The notes beneath the pieces were generated by a model, which saw nothing but the letters and a program-made list of their open reading frames with translations, did not search any database and was not told the origin of the DNA. A stretch of 45,364 bases of DNA from Chromatiales bacterium (lineage in GTDB: Bacteria; Pseudomonadota; Gammaproteobacteria; Steroidobacterales; GCA-2729495), in assembly GCA_020831895.1 (NCBI GenBank), contig JAFIFS010000044.1:1-45364 (forward strand), written 5' to 3'. Positions within the stretch are counted from its first letter, which is position 1. Each line of letters begins with the position of its first letter. Shown in pieces: positions 36,890 through 44,639 of the stretch. Position numbers and translations under genes: made by a program.

Positions 36890-38815
36890 ATGCCAGCAAA
36901 GCTCATTGAGACCAAGCCGCGGCCGTTCAAGCGCGTATCGATCGATCCGATCACTCTCGACATCATCGAGAACGCGATGCTGAACGCCCGCTGGGAAATG
37001 GACGCGGTGCTGTTCCGCACGGCGATGTCCCCGGGCATCCGGGAACAGCATGACGAATTCCCGATGATCGCCAACGTGGATGGCAAGATGGTCGTCGGCC
37101 AGTTCGGCAGCTTCATCTATGGATTCAAGGCCGCTTACGACGGGACGATCGAGGAGGGCGACATGTTCCTCACGACGGACCCGTACTCCTGTAACGGTGC
37201 CGTCAGCCATGCCAACGACTGGCTGCTGCTGCGCCCGATCTTCAAGGATGGCCGGCTGATCGCCTACGCCTCGATGTTCGGCCACATGACCGACATCGGG
37301 GGCAAGGTGCCTGGCAGCATGCCAACGGATGCACAGAGCATCTTCGAGGAAGGCATCCGCGTACCTCCAACGAAGATCTTCAAGAAGGACGTTCTGCAGG
37401 AGGACATCCTGGAGCTGATCCTGCACAACTGCCGCATGCCGCAATGGAACCGCAGCGACTTCCACGCGATCGTCGCCGCCATCCGCACTGCTGAAAAGCG
37501 TGTCATCGAGATGTCGAACCGCTTCGGCGACGACGTCTTCTATTCAGCTCTCGAGGACCTGCTCGACCGCAACAAGCGGGCCATGGCGCACCTGATCAAC
37601 ACCACTGTCCCCAAGAAGAAGCAGTACTTCGAGGACTACCTCTGCGACGACGGCATGGGCATGGGTCCCTACAAGATCCGTTGCGCCATGTGGCGCGAGG
37701 GCGAGAAGGTCATCTTCGACTTCGAGGGCACGGATCCGCAGTCCATAGGCTCGGTGAACTTCTACCTCAACGAGGAGATGTTCAAGATGTTCTGCGGCGT
37801 CTACATGATCATGGTGTTCGACCCGCAGATCATGTTCAACGACGGGTTCTACGACCTGATGGAGGTCCGTATTCCGGAGGGAACGCTGCTGAAGCCGCGT
37901 GAGCCGGCTGCGCTGTCCTGCCGCACGCACGCACTCGGGCGCATCTTTGACATCCTTGGCGGCCTGCTTGGCCAGGGCAGCCCGGACTTCCTGACCGCCG
38001 CCGGCTTCTCCGACAGCCCGCACCTGATGTACTCGGGGCGGCGGAAAAACGGCGAGTGGTACCAGCTCTACCAGATCGGCTTCGGCGGGATTCCCGGCAA
38101 GCCCTCGGGTGATGGCCCTGACGGCCACTCCCTCTGGCCAAGCTTCACCAACGTGCCGAACGAGTTCCTCGAGAGCTACTTCCCGCTGCGGATCGAGACC
38201 TATGAGACGATCCCGGACAGCGGTGGCGCAGGTCTGCACCGCGGCGGAAACGCGCTGCGCGTAGGCTACCGCTTCCTCGAGCCGGGCCAGATCTCCATCC
38301 ATGACGATCGCTGGCTGACCTACCCGTGGGGCGTCAACGGCGGCGAGCCGGGGCTGCGCAGCCGCAAGACGCTGTACCGGAAAAATGGCGAGGTCGAGCT
38401 TCTGCCCTCGAAGTGCGACCGTATCCAGGTTGAAGAAGGCGACCTGCTTCACTTCGACACCTGGGGCGGCGGTGGCTGGGGTGACCCCCTGAAGCGGCCT
38501 GCCGAACAGGTCCAGTTCGATGTGGAGGCCGGGCTGGTCACCATCGACGGCGCTCGGCGCTACGGTGTGGTGATCCGCGAAGACCTGACGGTGGACGAGA
38601 AGGCCACTGCCAGCCTTCGCAGCCGGATGGCAAAGAAGCGCGGCAAGACGCAGCTGTTCGATTTCGGCGGCAGCGTCGAGGAGCTGAAGAAGCGCTGCAA
38701 GAAGGAAACCGGCATGGAGCCACCCAACACCCCGGTGTTCCTCAGTGGTTTCAGCGGACCTTCAGGCACGGGGAAGAAGAAGGCGGCGCGCAAGGGCAAG
38801 AAAGCCGCCGCCTGA
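36890..38815 (+). CDS. HyuB-family hydantoinase/carboxylase subunit B with lysine-rich tail
   Basis: A 641-residue hydantoinase B-type partner of the preceding subunit. It begins with SIDPITLDIIENAML and MSPGIREQHDEF, has TDPYSCNGAVSHANDWLL and GGKVPGSMPTDAQSIF, and ends the domain at TWGGGGWGDPLKRP near residue 535. About 60 extra residues follow, ending in a highly basic Lys/Ala tail (GKKKAARKGKKAAA), which is not part of the standard domain. HyuA and HyuB form a hetero-oligomer in 5-oxoprolinase-like, N-methylhydantoinase, caprolactamase and aryl ketone carboxylase systems. A strong terminator lies 28 bases past the stop. Confidence 0.9.
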   Translation: MPAKLIETKPRPFKRVSIDPITLDIIENAMLNARWEMDAVLFRTAMSPGIREQHDEFPMIANVDGKMVVGQFGSFIYGFKAAYDGTIEEGDMFLTTDPYSCNGAVSHANDWLLLRPIFKDGRLIAYASMFGHMTDIGGKVPGSMPTDAQSIFEEGIRVPPTKIFKKDVLQEDILELILHNCRMPQWNRSDFHAIVAAIRTAEKRVIEMSNRFGDDVFYSALEDLLDRNKRAMAHLINTTVPKKKQYFEDYLCDDGMGMGPYKIRCAMWREGEKVIFDFEGTDPQSIGSVNFYLNEEMFKMFCGVYMIMVFDPQIMFNDGFYDLMEVRIPEGTLLKPREPAALSCRTHALGRIFDILGGLLGQGSPDFLTAAGFSDSPHLMYSGRRKNGEWYQLYQIGFGGIPGKPSGDGPDGHSLWPSFTNVPNEFLESYFPLRIETYETIPDSGGAGLHRGGNALRVGYRFLEPGQISIHDDRWLTYPWGVNGGEPGLRSRKTLYRKNGEVELLPSKCDRIQVEEGDLLHFDTWGGGGWGDPLKRPAEQVQFDVEAGLVTIDGARRYGVVIREDLTVDEKATASLRSRMAKKRGKTQLFDFGGSVEELKKRCKKETGMEPPNTPVFLSGFSGPSGTGKKKAARKGKKAAA

Positions 38816-38843
38816 GTCCCGCCTGACGATAGCCCGCAAAAGC

Positions 38844-38880
38844 AAGGGCCGGCTTCCTCCTCGGGAAGCCGGCCCTTTTT
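38844..38880 (+). terminator. strong intrinsic terminator after hyuB
   Basis: Fourteen-base arms AAGGGCCGGCTTCC and GGAAGCCGGCCCTT around a six-base loop, ending in a TTTTT run. The arms contain A residues before the stem, so it may also act on the opposite strand for the convergent iclR gene. Confidence 0.9.
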
Positions 38881-38919
38881 CATGTTACCGGGACTCTGGC
38901 GGGCCGCGTCAGCGCAGGC

Positions 38920-39753
38920 TCAGACGCTCCCGGTTCCGGGCATTGAGCGGGGAGGGCCATCGATCATCGCGTCGCGGTCACTCTGCTCAATGAACTCCTG
39001 CCCGATCTGCTGTGCCGCCTGCTTCAGCCTCGGTATGAACCGCTGTACGGCTTCAGCCTCCGGCACGGCGGTGCTTGAGAATCTCATCGAGAGCGCGGCA
39101 AGCAGTCGATCCCTGGCGATGACCGGCACCGCAAGGCTGATCTCGTCGGATACGCGGCGCGCTCGACGCCAGGCCGCATAACCTCGTTTCTTGGTTTCAA
39201 CCAGCAGATCACTGATTTTCTTTCGGTTTATATTCGCGCTCTGGTCCTCCGGCTTGCGCGAGCGCGAAAGCAGGTCCAGCAGCGCCTCGCGCTGCTCGCG
39301 CGGGCAGAAGGACAGGTAGCAGATGCCGGAGGCGGATCCGAGCAGGGCCACCCGGAACCCGGGGCCGCGCTTCTCGACAGCCAGCGGGCTGCGATGATCC
39401 GTGGTCTGGCGGACCAGCATCGTGGAGCCGGAGAGCGTGGCTATGGCGACCGGCCAGACCAGCTCGCTGCACAGCTGGTTCATGTAGGGACGCGCGATCT
39501 GCGTGACCCAGGCCTCATCGTCAAAGCCATCGCTGAGGCCGCGCACCAGTATGGTGAGCCGGTAGCGTTCATCGATCGCCGCGCGGTAGGCATAGCCGGC
39601 ATGGCACAGCGTCTCCAGGATGCGATACGTCGTGGTCCGCGGCAGGTCGATGGCGCTGGCTACTTCGGAGACCGTGGCACCGTTGTGCTGGTTCAGCACA
39701 TGGAGTACTTCAAGGCCGCGTAGCAGGGCGCGGATGGGGCGAGTAGATGTCAT
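38920..39753 (-). CDS. IclR-family transcriptional regulator
   Basis: A 277-residue regulator. The winged helix-turn-helix spans about 8-70: LEVLHVLNQHNGATVSEVAS, then IDLPRTTTYRILETL. The effector-binding IclR/GAF-like domain spans about 80-260. IclR proteins sense small organic acids or aromatic compounds and commonly control the adjacent catabolic genes and themselves. It lies between hyuB (convergent) and the aldehyde dehydrogenase (same strand). A perfect palindrome overlaps its predicted promoter. Effector unknown. Confidence 0.92.
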   Translation of the reverse strand: MTSTRPIRALLRGLEVLHVLNQHNGATVSEVASAIDLPRTTTYRILETLCHAGYAYRAAIDERYRLTILVRGLSDGFDDEAWVTQIARPYMNQLCSELVWPVAIATLSGSTMLVRQTTDHRSPLAVEKRGPGFRVALLGSASGICYLSFCPREQREALLDLLSRSRKPEDQSANINRKKISDLLVETKKRGYAAWRRARRVSDEISLAVPVIARDRLLAALSMRFSSTAVPEAEAVQRFIPRLKQAAQQIGQEFIEQSDRDAMIDGPPRSMPGTGSV

Positions 39754-39770
39754 GGGCTGGGTTGTCTCAA

Positions 39771-39791
39771 TATGACCGACAGGTGGTCATA
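39771..39791. promoter_or_regulatory. probable IclR operator
   Basis: TATGACC-N7-GGTCATA, a perfect 21-base palindrome with seven-base arms centred on 39781, 18 bases upstream of the iclR start codon. It overlaps the predicted -10 box at 39789-39794. A related ATGACCGTCA lies upstream of the aldehyde dehydrogenase gene. Confidence 0.7.
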
Positions 39792-39817
39792 GTAGACCCG
39801 CAACGATCCGATGCCAA
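39789..39817 (-). promoter_or_regulatory. predicted iclR promoter
   Basis: Minus-strand TTGGCA (39817-39812) and TACTAT (39794-39789) with exactly 17 bases between. The -35 has five of six consensus bases. Its -10 abuts the palindrome, as expected for autorepression. The -35 lies inside the hairpin that follows the dehydrogenase gene. Confidence 0.5.
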
Positions 39818-39843
39818 GCCCCACAGTGACTGCGGGGCTTGGC
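39813..39843 (-). terminator. hairpin after aldehyde dehydrogenase gene
   Basis: Ten-base arms GCCAAGCCCC and GGGGCTTGGC around an 11-base loop, directly next to the dehydrogenase stop. There is no U tract, so it may stabilise the message end or pause polymerase rather than terminate cleanly. Confidence 0.45.
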
Positions 39844-41352
39844 TCAGAACAGGACGGTGGTTGCCTTCGTCTTCAAGTAGGGGTCCAGGCCCTCCCGGCC
39901 AAACTCCCGGCCCCAGCCTGACTGACGGTTACCGCCGAACGGTATCGCCGGATCCACGGCAGCGTGACAGTTGATGCTGACCTGGCCCGAGTCGATCATG
40001 GCCGCCATCCGGTGGGCTACGGCGATGTCACGGGTCCAGACGCTGCCGGACAATCCGTAGATCGTGCTGTTGACCTCATCGGCCAGCGCCTGGAGATCAC
40101 TGTCCGAGAACGACTGCGCGCAAAGTACCGGACCAAAGATCTCCTCTCGGGCGATCTTCATGTCCATGTTCGTCCGTGCGAACAGCGTAGGCCGGAAGAA
40201 GTAGCCCTTGCCGGATGGAGCTTCACCGCCGCAGACCAGCTCGGCGCCGGCCTCACGTCCGGCGGCGACGTAACCAGCCACGCGCTCGCGCTGCTCGGCC
40301 GAGATCAGGGGGCCTAGGTCCGACTGTGGATCCAGCCCGGGCCCCAGCCGGAAACTGCCCGCCATCGCGGCAACGCCCTCGACCACGCGGTCGAATACAT
40401 CCTCGTGCACGAACAGCCGGGTTCCCGCCATGCAGTTCTGCCCCTGCAGGAAGAATGCACCGCGGGTGGCTCCGGGGACAACGCGCTCGAGGTCGGCATC
40501 CGGGAACACGACCATCGGCGACTTGCCGCCAAGCTCCAGCGTCACCCGCTTCAGGTTTCCCGCAGCGGCGTTGATGATCTTGCGCCCGACCTCGGTCGAG
40601 CCGGTAAATGCGATCTTGTCGACGTCCGGATGAGCGGCCAGCGCAGCCCCGGCACTCTCACCGTAGCCAGGTACGATATTGACCACGCCTGGCGGGAACC
40701 CTGCCTTGCGGACGAGCTCGCCTAGCAGCAGCGCGGTCAGCGGGGTCTGCTCTGCAGGCTTGAGTACCACCGTGCAGCCAGCCGCCAGTGCCGGCGCAAG
40801 CTTGAGTGTCGCCATCACAAGGGGTGCGTTCCACGGGATGATTGCACCCACGACGCCAATGGGCTCGCGGCGCGTGTACGTGAGTGAATCACCGTTGCGG
40901 CTGTCCTGGGGCGATACAGGAATGGTCTCGCCGTGGATCTTCGTGGCCCAGCCGGCATAGTAGCGCAGGAAATCGCCGCCGAACTTGGCGATCGAGTACT
41001 GCGCGGCCATGCGCGGCATGCCGTTGTCGAGGACCTCCAGCTCGGTCAGCAGCTCCAGATTGGCGATCAGCTGGTCGGCCAGCCGGTTGATCAGCGCCTC
41101 GCGCTCGTAGGACGTCAGCCTGGACCACTCACCGCGAAGCGCTGCGCGGGCAGCCTGAACCGCCCGGTCGATATCCGTGGCGTCACCCAGCGAGACCGTC
41201 GCAATCCGCGCCTCCGAAGCCGGGTCCGTGACTTCGATGCTTCCGCCAGCCGCAGGGCCGACCCACTCGCCTCCGATCAGCAGCTGGTGCTCGCGGGCCA
41301 GGAACTCACGGGCGGCGGCGGAAGGGGATATGCTGTTCTCTGCGGCACTCAT
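39844..41352 (-). CDS. NAD(P)-dependent aldehyde dehydrogenase
   Basis: A 502-residue ALDH-superfamily enzyme. IIPWNAPLVMATLKLAPALA lies at about 171-190, the cofactor motif FTGSTEVGRKI at 249-259, the general base E274 in LELGGKSP and the nucleophile C307 in QGQNCMAGTRL. NPF-like PFGGNRQSGWGREFG is near the C terminus. It oxidises an aldehyde intermediate to its acid; the substrate is not determined. ATG 41352 follows GAGGA by six bases; an ATG 42 bases upstream would lie in the operator region. Probably cotranscribed in part with iclR downstream. Confidence 0.94.
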   Translation of the reverse strand: MSAAENSISPSAAAREFLAREHQLLIGGEWVGPAAGGSIEVTDPASEARIATVSLGDATDIDRAVQAARAALRGEWSRLTSYEREALINRLADQLIANLELLTELEVLDNGMPRMAAQYSIAKFGGDFLRYYAGWATKIHGETIPVSPQDSRNGDSLTYTRREPIGVVGAIIPWNAPLVMATLKLAPALAAGCTVVLKPAEQTPLTALLLGELVRKAGFPPGVVNIVPGYGESAGAALAAHPDVDKIAFTGSTEVGRKIINAAAGNLKRVTLELGGKSPMVVFPDADLERVVPGATRGAFFLQGQNCMAGTRLFVHEDVFDRVVEGVAAMAGSFRLGPGLDPQSDLGPLISAEQRERVAGYVAAGREAGAELVCGGEAPSGKGYFFRPTLFARTNMDMKIAREEIFGPVLCAQSFSDSDLQALADEVNSTIYGLSGSVWTRDIAVAHRMAAMIDSGQVSINCHAAVDPAIPFGGNRQSGWGREFGREGLDPYLKTKATTVLF

Positions 41353-41370
41353 CGACGGTCCTCGGGTTTG

Positions 41371-41410
41371 AATGACCGTCATGATAGATGTCATGCTGCG
41401 TCACTATCAA
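41371..41410 (-). promoter_or_regulatory. predicted aldehyde dehydrogenase promoter with IclR-like motif
   Basis: Minus-strand TTGATA (41410-41405) and TATCAT (41386-41381), 18 bases apart, both at five of six consensus bases. ATGACCGTCAT at 41372-41382 overlaps the -10, and a further GTCAT half-site ends at 41394. ATGACCGTCA is nearly the first ten bases of the iclR palindrome arm (ATGACCGACA). The region is shared with the divergent SDR gene. Confidence 0.5.
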
Positions 41411-41481
41411 GGAATAGCCAGCACGCTCGGGCAACCTCCGCTGGCCCGCCCGCAGCGTGGGCTGCAACCAGGGAGCTTCCG

Positions 41482-42195
41482 ATGAGTACAGTACTGATTA
41501 CCGGTGCCAGCCGCGGGCTGGGCCTCGAGTTCGCGCGCCAGTATGCGGCGGATGGCTGGCGGGTTATCGCCACGGCGCGGCAGGTCTCGCCTGCGCTGGA
41601 GGCACTCGGCACGAGCATGCCGGCCCGGGTCTCGACTCCGCTGCTCGATGTCGAGCAGGCGGCCAGCGTGGCGACGCTGGCCGAGTCGCTCGGCGATGAG
41701 CCAGTCGATGTGCTGATCAACAACGCTGGCTACCTGGGCGCGCGTCCGTTCGCCAATGGCGGCATCGAGCATCAGCGCTTCGGTAACAGTGACTATGAGG
41801 ACTGGGCCCGCACTTTCCGGATCAACGTAATGGGGCCGATGCGCCTGTCCGAGGCGCTGGTCGAGAATGTCGCTGCCAGCCCGCTTCGCAGGATCATCAC
41901 GCTGACCAGCATGGTCGGCAGTATCGGCCTCAACCGGCAGGGTGGCCTTTATCCCTACCGGGCCAGCAAGGCCGCTGTCAACGCGATCATGAAGTCCATG
42001 GCGATCGACCTGGGCAAGCGGGGTATCCTCGCAGCCGCAATTCACCCCGGTTGGGCCAAGACTGACATGGGTGGACCGGGTGCCGACATCACCGTGCCGG
42101 ATGCCGTCAGCGGGGTCCGGAAGGTCATCGCCGACCTGCTACCTGAACAGTGCGGGCAGGTGCTCGCCTGGGATGGCTCGGTGCTCCCCGCCTGA
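41482..42195 (+). CDS. short-chain dehydrogenase/reductase
   Basis: A 237-residue classical SDR. The cofactor motif GASRGLG is at 8-14, NNAG at 80-83, the catalytic serine S143 (TSMVGS) and the YxxxK pair Y159/K163 (YRASK). PGWAKTDMGGPGA lies near the C terminus. The absence of an acidic residue at the end of strand 2 (ATAR) suggests NADP(H). AGGGAG precedes ATG 41482. It opens the rightward unit that ends with the TRAP permease, and may interconvert an alcohol and carbonyl ahead of the divergent aldehyde dehydrogenase. Confidence 0.92.
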   Translation: MSTVLITGASRGLGLEFARQYAADGWRVIATARQVSPALEALGTSMPARVSTPLLDVEQAASVATLAESLGDEPVDVLINNAGYLGARPFANGGIEHQRFGNSDYEDWARTFRINVMGPMRLSEALVENVAASPLRRIITLTSMVGSIGLNRQGGLYPYRASKAAVNAIMKSMAIDLGKRGILAAAIHPGWAKTDMGGPGADITVPDAVSGVRKVIADLLPEQCGQVLAWDGSVLPA

Positions 42196-42215
42196 ACCGG
42201 AAGGGTCCAGGCGCA

Positions 42216-42782
42216 GTGTCCGCGCCGCCATCCGTTGATTTCCCTGGTACGCCACCACCAGCGGCGGTATCCCGCCTGCTCGAGGGCCTTGGCCGACTCG
42301 AGCAGGCGGTGACCTTCTGCGCATTCATGGCGCTGGTCACCGTCGTGTTCCTGGACGTACTGAGCCGCGAGCTCACCGGCGCCGGCCTGCACTGGGCCGG
42401 GCAGACGGGCGTCTATGCGAATATCGTCGTCGTCCTGTTCGGTCTCGGACTTGCCTCTGCGGGGGGCCAGCACCTGCGGCCCAGGTTCGCCGATGGCTGG
42501 CTGCCGGAGAACTGGGCGCCAGTCCTGATCCGTCTGCAGCAGGGCCTGATGTCGCTGTTCTGTCTGGGTTTCGCCCTGCTGGCGGTGGACATCGTGCTGG
42601 AAACCCGGCGGCTCGGCGAAGTCTCACCGGTGCTGGGCAATCTCGTCTGGCCGATCCAGCTGGTGCTTCCGCTGGCTTTCCTCATCGCCTTCATTCGGCA
42701 CCTGCTGTTCACGGTCTGGCCTGACCTGCGTCCCGCGGCCGCAGCCAGCGTGGTGGCACGCCGCCCTGGCGGAGGCGCGTAA
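42216..42782 (+). CDS. TRAP transporter small permease (DctQ-type)
   Basis: A 188-residue membrane protein with four hydrophobic spans, at about 30-55, 65-85, 105-128 and 142-165. The family arrangement QAVTFCAFMALVTVVFLDVL is followed by ANIVVVLFGLGLASAGGQHL. It supports the large permease in sodium-driven uptake of carboxylates. GTG 42216 is chosen because it avoids a long non-hydrophobic extension. It overlaps the SDR gene not at all (20-base gap), and its stop overlaps the dctM-like start by one base. No DctP-type binding protein is visible in the window. Confidence 0.88.
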   Translation: MSAPPSVDFPGTPPPAAVSRLLEGLGRLEQAVTFCAFMALVTVVFLDVLSRELTGAGLHWAGQTGVYANIVVVLFGLGLASAGGQHLRPRFADGWLPENWAPVLIRLQQGLMSLFCLGFALLAVDIVLETRRLGEVSPVLGNLVWPIQLVLPLAFLIAFIRHLLFTVWPDLRPAAAASVVARRPGGGA

Positions 42783-44047
42783 TGACCGCCAGTCTGGGGC
42801 TGTTCCTGCTTGTACTCTGCCTGCTGCTTCTGCGCCAGAACGTCATGGTGATTCTCGGCTGCGCCACCGCGTATGCCTACCTGCTGTTCGGCGATGGCCA
42901 GATCCGGTTCATTGCGCTCGACGCCTGGGAAGCGCTGAACAAGGAAGTCCTGCTGTCGATCCCGCTCTACCTGCTGGCAGGCAACATCATGTCCCGGGGC
43001 AGCATGGCGCGCAGGCTGATCCGGCTGATGCAGGCAGTCACCGCACCGGTGCCAGGTGGCCTTGCTGTTGCAGCGATCATCTCCTGCGGAATTTTCGCGG
43101 CAGTCTCTGGGTCGGGCACGGTCACGTTGCTCGCCATCGGCAGCGTGATGTATCCGGCGCTCATGCAGGCGGGCTACTCGCGCGCGTTCGCAGCCGGCTC
43201 TCTTTGCGCCGGAGCGACGCTGGGCGTGATCATCCCGCCCAGCATTCCATTGATCCTCTACGGGGTCATGACACAGACCTCGATAACCGAACTCTTCCGG
43301 GCCGGGATCGGCCCCGGGCTCCTGCTGGCGGCGCTGATGGCGGGCTATTCACTCTTGCACAACCGGGCCATAGCCGGGGGCCGATGGTCGACCGGGGAGG
43401 TCCTGGCCGGGCTTCGTGACGGGATCTGGTCACTGATGATGCCGGTCCTGATCCTTGGCGGGATTTACAGCGGTTATTTCACGGCGACGGAATCGGCAGC
43501 CGTGGCCGTGGTCTATGCGCTGCTCGTGGAGACACTGATCCACCGTGAGATGGGCCTGCCCGAGCTTTACCGGGTGACCGGCGAGACGACCCGGCTGCTG
43601 GGTTCGCTTTTTCCCGTGCTGATGATGGCACTGGCCCTCAACGTGTTCCTGACCTACGAGCAGGTTCCCGAGATGCTGGTGGGCTGGCTGATGGGCTGGA
43701 TGGACAGCAAGCTGGTCTTCATCGTCGTGCTCAACCTGCTGCTGCTGCTGGTGGGCTGCGTGATGGACATCGGCTCTGCCATCCTGATCCTGGCCCCGGT
43801 GCTGCATCCGGTAGCGACGGCCCAGGGCATCGACCCCGTGCACCTGGGCATCATCATGGTAGTCAACCTGGAAATCGGCTACCTGACCCCGCCGCTGGGG
43901 CTTAACCTCATTGTCGCCATGAGCGCGTTCCGCGAGGACTTCTGGACCATCTGCCGGGCCGTGCTGCCCTTCCTTGGTCTGATGCTGCTGGCCCTGGTCC
44001 TGGTTTCCTTCATCCCCGGCCTGTCGCTGGGCCTGGCGGGCCGGTGA
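42782..44047 (+). CDS. TRAP transporter large permease (DctM-type)
   Basis: A 421-residue protein with about 12 membrane spans that carries the transport pathway of TRAP systems. Recognisable family segments are GGLAVAAIISCGIFAAVSGSG, AGATLGVIIPPSIPLILYGV and MVVNLEIGYLTPPLGLNLIV. It imports an organic acid delivered by a periplasmic binding protein, which must be encoded elsewhere, or be lacking. One-base overlap with the small permease implies translational coupling. Confidence 0.95.
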   Translation: MTASLGLFLLVLCLLLLRQNVMVILGCATAYAYLLFGDGQIRFIALDAWEALNKEVLLSIPLYLLAGNIMSRGSMARRLIRLMQAVTAPVPGGLAVAAIISCGIFAAVSGSGTVTLLAIGSVMYPALMQAGYSRAFAAGSLCAGATLGVIIPPSIPLILYGVMTQTSITELFRAGIGPGLLLAALMAGYSLLHNRAIAGGRWSTGEVLAGLRDGIWSLMMPVLILGGIYSGYFTATESAAVAVVYALLVETLIHREMGLPELYRVTGETTRLLGSLFPVLMMALALNVFLTYEQVPEMLVGWLMGWMDSKLVFIVVLNLLLLLVGCVMDIGSAILILAPVLHPVATAQGIDPVHLGIIMVVNLEIGYLTPPLGLNLIVAMSAFREDFWTICRAVLPFLGLMLLALVLVSFIPGLSLGLAGR

Positions 44048-44093
44048 CCGCAATGCCAGGGGGGCTCGCGGCTCCGGCGCCCTGCCGGACATG

Positions 44094-44099
44094 TACAAT
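44094..44099 (+). promoter_or_regulatory. possible -10 of the peroxiredoxin unit
   Basis: TACAAT (within ATGTACAATAC) lies 42 bases before the peroxiredoxin ATG in otherwise GC-rich sequence. No clear -35 is visible. AGGGGAG at about 44130 is a good ribosome-binding site for that gene. Confidence 0.3.
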
Positions 44100-44141
44100 A
44101 CGGCGCTCTGACATCATCCATACTTCAGGGGAGTCCAGCAC

Positions 44142-44624
44142 ATGACGATCAAGGAAGGCGACCGCATGCCCGAGGGCAAGTTCGGCATCATGACCCGGGA
44201 GGGACCTGGCTCGATCAGCACCCAGGAGCTCTTCTCCGGCAAGAAGGTAATCCTGTTCTCCGTGCCAGGAGCCTTTACGCCCACCTGCTCGCAGAGCCAC
44301 CTGCCCGGGTATATCCAGAACGCGGACTCACTTAAGGGCAAGGGTGTCGACACCATTGCCTGCATGGCCGTCAACGACGTGTTCGTCATGGACGCCTGGG
44401 GCCGCGAACGGGGTGCAGACGAGAAGGTGCTGATGCTCGCTGACGGCAACGGCGACTACACGCGCGCCCTCGGGCTCGAGCTGGACGCAACCGGGTTCGG
44501 CATGGGCAAACGCAGCCAGCGTTTCTCGGTGGTGGTGGAGGACGGGGTAGTCACGCGCCTGAACGTCGAAGCGCCGGCCGAATTCAAGGTCAGCACCGCC
44601 GAGTGCGTGCTCGGCCAGCTCTGA
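44142..44624 (+). CDS. Prx5-type peroxiredoxin
   Basis: A 160-residue thiol peroxidase of the Prx5/AhpE-like group. The active site PGAFTPTCS includes the peroxidatic cysteine C49 with T46 and P42 conserved. Other cysteines are C74 and C155; which, if any, resolves the disulfide is unclear. It reduces hydrogen peroxide, alkyl hydroperoxides or peroxynitrite in the cytosol using glutathione/glutaredoxin or thioredoxin. There is no signal peptide. The membrane-protein gene follows after 15 bases, in the same transcript by spacing. Confidence 0.94.
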   Translation: MTIKEGDRMPEGKFGIMTREGPGSISTQELFSGKKVILFSVPGAFTPTCSQSHLPGYIQNADSLKGKGVDTIACMAVNDVFVMDAWGRERGADEKVLMLADGNGDYTRALGLELDATGFGMGKRSQRFSVVVEDGVVTRLNVEAPAEFKVSTAECVLGQL

Positions 44625-44639
44625 GCGGAAGACCGGAAC

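Noticed and set aside
31417..44047. Recent mobile island
   Set aside because: Base composition resembles the flanking core genes and no insertion sequence, integrase or flanking repeats are visible, so gain by transfer cannot be argued from this window.
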